DNA of 25,969 nt from JALOTE01 sp031422195 (GTDB lineage Bacteria > Pseudomonadota > Alphaproteobacteria > Rhizobiales > Rhizobiaceae), in NCBI GenBank assembly GCA_031422195.1, contig JANOPZ010000038.1, positions 1 through 25,969 on the forward strand. Reading direction: 5' to 3'. The position numbers were made by a program, and so were the translations under genes. Below are positions 22,407 through 25,969 of this stretch, piece by piece (position 1 is the stretch's first letter; every line of letters begins with the position of its first letter). Below the pieces are notes generated by a model, which saw only the letters and a list, made by a program, of their open reading frames with translations, searched no databases and was not told the origin of the DNA.

Positions 22407-23318
22407 ATGATCAACCGTCGTACCCTTCTTGCTGCGTCCGCAACTGTATTTGTTCTTACCGGCACCGCCTTTGCTGATTGGAAAGCCCAATATCCTGAGC
22501 TGGTCTTTGCCGTTGTCCCTGCCGAAAATGCGTCGGGCGTGACCGAGCGCTTTGAGCCGTGGATGGCCTATCTGTCAAAAGAACTCGGCGTCAAAGTTAC
22601 ACTGCGCATTGCCAATGATTATGCTGCCGTTATCGAAGGCCAAAAAGCCGGAAACATCCATATCGGAGGCTACGGTCCTTCTGCATTTGTCCGCGCTTTT
22701 ACTGTTACTGAAGGCGGCGTTGAACCCTTTGCAACCAATATTAACTCCGACGGTTCAACCGGCTATTACTCAGTTGCTTACACTATGGCGGGGACTGAAG
22801 GCACCAAACTGGAAGATTTCAAGGGCAAAAACCTTTGCCTCGTCGACCCAAACTCTACATCCGGCTACAACGTGCCATTGTTTGCAATGAACGGCATCGG
22901 TATAGATCCTAAGGCTTATTTCTCCAACGTTGTCAGTGCTGGCAGCCATGAAAACGTGATCACTGCGTTGGCAGCGGGCACTTGCGATATCGGTTTTAAT
23001 TGGTGGAATTCTGAGGAAGACACCAACTTGATGCGCATGGACCGTAAAGGTATGGTAAAAGCATCCGACTACAAAATCGTATTCAAATCCGAGCTAATCC
23101 CCGGTTCGCCGGATGCTTTCCTCAAAGCCTTGCCGGATGATTTGAAAGCCGCAATCCGCAAAGCCTACGAAGAAGCCCCGACAAAAGACAAAGCTGCTTT
23201 TGACAAATTGTCTGATGGCAAATGGTTAGGTTGGTCACCCGTTAACGTGGACACTTATAAAGTGACGTTTGAGTTGCAGAAATTCGTTGACGATCTTCGC
23301 AAAAAACAAGGCAGCTAA
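22407..23318 (+). CDS. phnD: Phosphonate ABC transporter substrate-binding protein PhnD
   Basis: A 303-residue periplasmic binding protein. Residues 1-23 form a Sec signal peptide (basic MINRR, hydrophobic core, cleavage after AFA). Family motifs are LVFAVVPAENASGVTERFEPW, IGGYGPSAFVRAF, LCLVDPNSTSGYNVP with the phosphonate-binding STSGY, and AGSHENVITALAAG. It captures alkyl- or aminoalkylphosphonate for PhnC/PhnE. ATG 22407 is chosen over ATG 22395 because GGAG lies 6 bases before it and the signal peptide then begins correctly. Confidence 0.95.
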   Translation: MINRRTLLAASATVFVLTGTAFADWKAQYPELVFAVVPAENASGVTERFEPWMAYLSKELGVKVTLRIANDYAAVIEGQKAGNIHIGGYGPSAFVRAFTVTEGGVEPFATNINSDGSTGYYSVAYTMAGTEGTKLEDFKGKNLCLVDPNSTSGYNVPLFAMNGIGIDPKAYFSNVVSAGSHENVITALAAGTCDIGFNWWNSEEDTNLMRMDRKGMVKASDYKIVFKSELIPGSPDAFLKALPDDLKAAIRKAYEEAPTKDKAAFDKLSDGKWLGWSPVNVDTYKVTFELQKFVDDLRKKQGS

Positions 23319-23338
23319 ACTCCCCGCTGCATTTCAGG

Positions 23339-23373
23339 CAACCGGCCCATGCCCCCATGGCCGGTTGTTTTTA
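23339..23373 (+). terminator. Intercistronic terminator/attenuator between phnD and phnE1
   Basis: CAACCGGCC at 23339-23347 pairs with GGCCGGTTG at 23359-23367. With one bulged base the stem can extend inwards through CCATG/CATGG to a CCCC tetraloop. TTTTTATA follows directly. This is a strong intrinsic-terminator-like hairpin 20 bases after the phnD stop. It probably lowers read-through into the permease genes and stabilises the phnCD message. Confidence 0.8.
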
Positions 23374-23403
23374 TATTGAAATTTCCAAACCAAGGGTCAC
23401 GCA

Positions 23404-24297
23404 ATGGCTGTTACCAATTCACTGTCAAACAGCTTGCCTGCTGATCGTCTGGCGTTTTTGAACGATGTTTATAATTCTGCAATTTCTGCCAAAAGACGCC
23501 AAACCTTAATCGACTTGGTTGTTCTGTTGATTTCCGTTCTGGTCGCTGGTTTTGTTGCCGAAGTGCGCCCCGTAACCTTCTTTGAAAATGCCTTTCGTTT
23601 CTTCTCATACTTCGGGCGCATATTCACGCTTGAGACCGGAGCATCGGTTTTCAGTGATCCCCGCGAATGGTTCTGGGGCATCAACAAATGGCTGGTGTTG
23701 CTATGGGAAACCATCGTTATTGCTTATGTCGGCACGCTGCTTGGTGCGGTTTTTGGCTTTATTCTTTGCTTTTTAGCGTCTGCTAATCTGGTCTCAAATG
23801 CTTGGATCAGGCTGAGCGCAAAACGTTTTTTAGAACTTTGCCGCACCGTACCGGATTTAGTGTTCGCGCTGATTTTCGTGACATCCTTCGGCCTAGGGCC
23901 TTTGCCTGGAGTTTTGGCAATCGCAATCCACACAATGGGTGCTCTTGGTAAATTATTTTCTGAAGTCGTTGAAAACATTTCCATGCATCCTGTTGAGGGC
24001 GTAACTGCCGCCGGTGGTTCGTGGACACAAACGGTACGCTTTGCTGTTGTACCACAAGTTATGTCGAACTTTTTGAGCTACACCTTGCTGCGATTTGAAA
24101 TCAATGTCCGGGGTGCCGCCGTTATGGGATTTGTGGGCGCAGGCGGTATCGGGCAGGATCTGGTCGAGGCTATCCGCAAGTTTTATTATTCCGACGTGTC
24201 GGCGTTGCTCATTTTAATTATTGCGACTGTTATGCTGATTGACGCCGTCACGGAGCGCGTGCGGCACATTGTGATCGGATTGGATGAAGCCAAATGA
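23404..24297 (+). CDS. phnE: Phosphonate ABC transporter permease PhnE (first)
   Basis: A 297-residue inner-membrane permease with about six hydrophobic segments. The EAA-type loop for contact with PhnC is GALGKLFSEVVENISMHP followed by EGVTAAGGSWTQT, and the C-terminal region has GFVGAGGIGQDLVEAI. A hydrophilic stretch of about 35 residues precedes the first membrane helix. AAGG lies 8 bases before the ATG. It overlaps the second permease gene by ATGA, and the two are expected to form a heterodimer in the transporter. Confidence 0.94.
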   Translation: MAVTNSLSNSLPADRLAFLNDVYNSAISAKRRQTLIDLVVLLISVLVAGFVAEVRPVTFFENAFRFFSYFGRIFTLETGASVFSDPREWFWGINKWLVLLWETIVIAYVGTLLGAVFGFILCFLASANLVSNAWIRLSAKRFLELCRTVPDLVFALIFVTSFGLGPLPGVLAIAIHTMGALGKLFSEVVENISMHPVEGVTAAGGSWTQTVRFAVVPQVMSNFLSYTLLRFEINVRGAAVMGFVGAGGIGQDLVEAIRKFYYSDVSALLILIIATVMLIDAVTERVRHIVIGLDEAK

Positions 24298-25160
24298 TGA
24301 GCTCCCGTGCGAAAATATTGGTCGACGAGCAAGCCGTCAAAGCCCGCCATGGTGCTGTTTACAAAGCGGGCAAACGGCAAACCATGACCATGTTCCTGCT
24401 GGTGATCGCTTTGCTGCTTGGCTTGATTTTGGGCCTTGGCTCTCTGAATATTAAATGGGAAACTGTTCTTTCAGGCTTCGGTAAACTTGGTGATTTCATG
24501 TATTTCATGCTGCCGCCTTCAACCGGCACATGGACCAAGTTTGGTGTTTACGCCTATGCGCTGGCTGAGACTTTGGCGATTGCATTGCTCGGTGTTTTGC
24601 TGGCAGCTTTGCTGGCGTTTCCTTTCGGTTTTCTAGCGGCCAAAAACGTCGTGCCAAATTGGCTGATACATTTTTTCACACGGCGGTTTTTAGATTCTGT
24701 GCGCGGCGTTGATGAATTGATTTGGGCACTGATATGGGTTGGCGTTGTTGGGCTTGGCCCATTTGCAGGTGTGCTCGCTTTGGTATGCGCTAACTTTGGT
24801 GCATTTGGAAAATTGTTTTCAGAAGCCATAGAAGTGGCCGACAAGCGCCCGATAGAAGGCGTTGTGTCATCCGGCGGCGATGGCGCGCAGCGCATCGCTT
24901 TTGGCATTATTCCCCAAATTTTTCCCGTTATTGCTGGCCAAGTCCTTTATTATTTCGAAAGCAACACGCGTTCGGCAACGATCATCGGGATAGTGGGCGC
25001 AGGAGGCATAGGCTTGCATCTGGTTGAGCAAATACGAACGCTGGAATACCAACACGTGTCAGCCATTATCTTGATGATTTTGGTGCTGGTGGCCGCTATC
25101 GATTATCTGTCAACACGGCTGAGATTTGCAATTATTGGAAACTCGAACATGGTGCATTAA
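24294..25160 (+). CDS. phnE: Phosphonate ABC transporter permease PhnE (second)
   Basis: A 288-residue paralogue of the preceding permease with the same EAA-type loop (GAFGKLFSEAIEVADKRP, EGVVSSGGDGAQR) and GIVGAGGIGLHLVEQI. The regions between the shared motifs diverge enough to show an old duplication. About six hydrophobic segments are visible after a basic N-terminal tail. ATG 24294 overlaps the stop of the first permease; ATG 24297 directly after it is equally possible. It is the last gene of the phn locus on this strand. Confidence 0.94.
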   Translation: MMSSRAKILVDEQAVKARHGAVYKAGKRQTMTMFLLVIALLLGLILGLGSLNIKWETVLSGFGKLGDFMYFMLPPSTGTWTKFGVYAYALAETLAIALLGVLLAALLAFPFGFLAAKNVVPNWLIHFFTRRFLDSVRGVDELIWALIWVGVVGLGPFAGVLALVCANFGAFGKLFSEAIEVADKRPIEGVVSSGGDGAQRIAFGIIPQIFPVIAGQVLYYFESNTRSATIIGIVGAGGIGLHLVEQIRTLEYQHVSAIILMILVLVAAIDYLSTRLRFAIIGNSNMVH

Positions 25161-25545
25161 GGCGGCTGGCGCAATTTTAGTTGGGCTTATTGCTGTGCGG
25201 GCACCACCATCGAGTCTGATGCGTCACTGGTCTAACCCCGTTTTCAGTTTGCTTCGTCAGCAATAAAATCTTGGTTCATTATGCTTGGAGCGATGCTAAA
25301 TGCTTAATCGCTTAGCGTTCCGACGCCATTTTGGTATGATGAAGAAACAGATTGCATTTTAGCGCATTAAACGGCCAAAACCGGGGGTTATCCCTCGGGG
25401 CCAACTCTCAATCCACATTTTAAGCCTGCGCGTCATGCGCGTGGGACCATAATATGAACAGCGAAGATGGTTGTGCACAAGTGGACCCTATCGCAAGGCT
25501 GCAGCCAAGTGGGAATAACCGTTGCATTTCACGGGTGATTTTTGT
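25161..25545. other. Gap of 385 bases downstream of the phn locus
   Basis: No convincing gene on either strand. The gap contains nested short dyads at 25289-25316 and a GC-rich hairpin at 25381-25398. It separates the phn locus from the opposite-strand small ORF, so both transcription units should end here. Confidence 0.5.
25381..25398 (-). terminator. GC-rich hairpin, possible terminator for the - strand
   Basis: CCGGGGG at 25381-25387 pairs with CCCTCGG at 25392-25398 (one G-T pair) around a TTAT loop. Read on the - strand the stem is followed by TTTTGG, a short T tract. It lies about 150 bases after the stop of the small - strand ORF and could end its message; support is modest. Confidence 0.35.
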
Positions 25546-25776
25546 CTAAACTTGTTTCTCGCCCGCGCTTTTGCCGTCAGAGCTTTTGGAACGTTCGTCA
25601 AAGCGCTCTTCGCCTTTCAAGAGATCTTCACCGGTTTTCATTTCAACCTCACGTTCTTCCTTTCGGGTCTGGCGGTGAAGGCTGTTTGCAGCGGCTTTGC
25701 CTGCTTTAATTTCTGCCTGCGATAGCGCTTTTTCTGACGGACTTACTTCAGGCTTTTGTTCCATTTTAATGGCCAT
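25546..25776 (-). CDS. Small highly charged hypothetical protein
   Basis: A 76-residue ORF starting MAIKMEQKPEVSPSEKALSQ and very rich in Lys, Glu, Arg and Ser, with no hydrophobic segment. It looks largely helical or disordered. GGGAAA just upstream of ATG 25776 is an acceptable ribosome site, and a longer start at 25815 is less likely. No family is recognised. The strongly biased composition argues for a real small protein, perhaps nucleic-acid-associated or stress-related, but its function is unknown. Confidence 0.55.
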   Translation of the reverse strand: MAIKMEQKPEVSPSEKALSQAEIKAGKAAANSLHRQTRKEEREVEMKTGEDLLKGEERFDERSKSSDGKSAGEKQV

Positions 25777-25969
25777 GATTGTTTCCCAAATTTTGCCCGC
25801 GCGTACATTTCGCAAGGATCAATGACTTAAAGCGTTGCGCACATTAAAAGTTCCAAATTTCTAAAACAAAAATGTATTACACCAGTGCAAACAGACCACA
25901 CCAAAATCGCCCAGATCACCATTTCAATCATGTGAATAGAACCCGGCGCACCGTTTGGCTGCCAAGTCA
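25777..25969. other. AT-rich end of window, no gene seen
   Basis: This stretch should carry the promoter of the small - strand ORF. It is AT-rich and shows no ORF or repeat that I can support; a gene may begin beyond the window edge. Confidence 0.4.

Noticed and set aside
25289..25316. Nested AGCGAT/ATCGCT and GCTAA/TTAGC dyads
   Set aside because: Short stems with competing pairings and no T tract; too weak to call a terminator or operator.
25522..25725. + strand open frame rich in Phe
   Set aside because: It mirrors the charged - strand ORF (Lys/Glu codons read in reverse give Phe/Leu), which has the better start and ribosome site.
1..25969. CRISPR array, tRNA, rRNA, transposase or integrase
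   Set aside because: Looked for on both strands; no regularly spaced repeats, tRNA-like folds or mobile-element proteins were seen.

Overview
This window looks like a chromosome segment of a mid-GC alphaproteobacterium, probably from the marine Hyphomicrobiales or Rhodobacterales range. The reasons are the alphaproteobacterial style of the phosphonate (phn) cluster (phnGHIJKL, hexapeptide transferase, phnMN, DUF1045), a rhizobial-type inositol dehydrogenase, and PTS proteins used for a kinase phosphorelay with no sugar permease. A bciB-type 8-vinyl reductase implies that the host makes bacteriochlorophyll and may be an aerobic anoxygenic phototroph. A BLUF blue-light sensor sits beside it. 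No tRNA, rRNA, IS element, integrase or CRISPR array was seen, and the window reads as ordinary operons.

Region 1 (1-6364, + strand) is a dihydroxyacetone (ketose) kinase operon. It starts with the end of a MalK-like ABC ATPase, followed by a fused DhaK-DhaL kinase, a separate DhaL, DhaM (EIIA-man fold), HPr, a complete enzyme I, a small helix-turn-helix protein and a second, PTS-type DhaK. Genes overlap or nearly abut. PEP would pass phosphate EI > HPr > DhaM > DhaL(ADP) > substrate held on DhaK. The fused kinase probably works independently with ATP. The upstream ABC transporter may import the substrate.

Region 2 (6361-10571, - strand) reads iolG-like dehydrogenase, phosphomannomutase/phosphoglucomutase, bciB, BLUF protein. 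The stop codons of the BLUF gene and the second dhaK overlap in a shared TTAA. Region 3 (10572-13246) holds a YeiH-family membrane protein (+), an uncoded-looking gap, a lone CoxG/SRPBCC protein (-) and a regulatory gap ending in a clear Pho box.

Region 4 (13207-25160, + strand) is a full C-P lyase locus for phosphonate use: phnG, H, I, J, K, L, a hexapeptide acyltransferase, phnM, phnN, a DUF1045 2H-phosphoesterase-like protein and a MOSC protein. A second Pho box then precedes phnC, phnD, phnE1 and phnE2. A strong hairpin with a T tract lies between phnD and phnE1, probably favouring binding protein over permease. phnF, phnO and phnP are absent; the DUF1045 protein is a candidate for the missing phosphodiesterase. 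Region 5 (25161-25969) is mostly non-coding with one small, highly charged ORF on the - strand.
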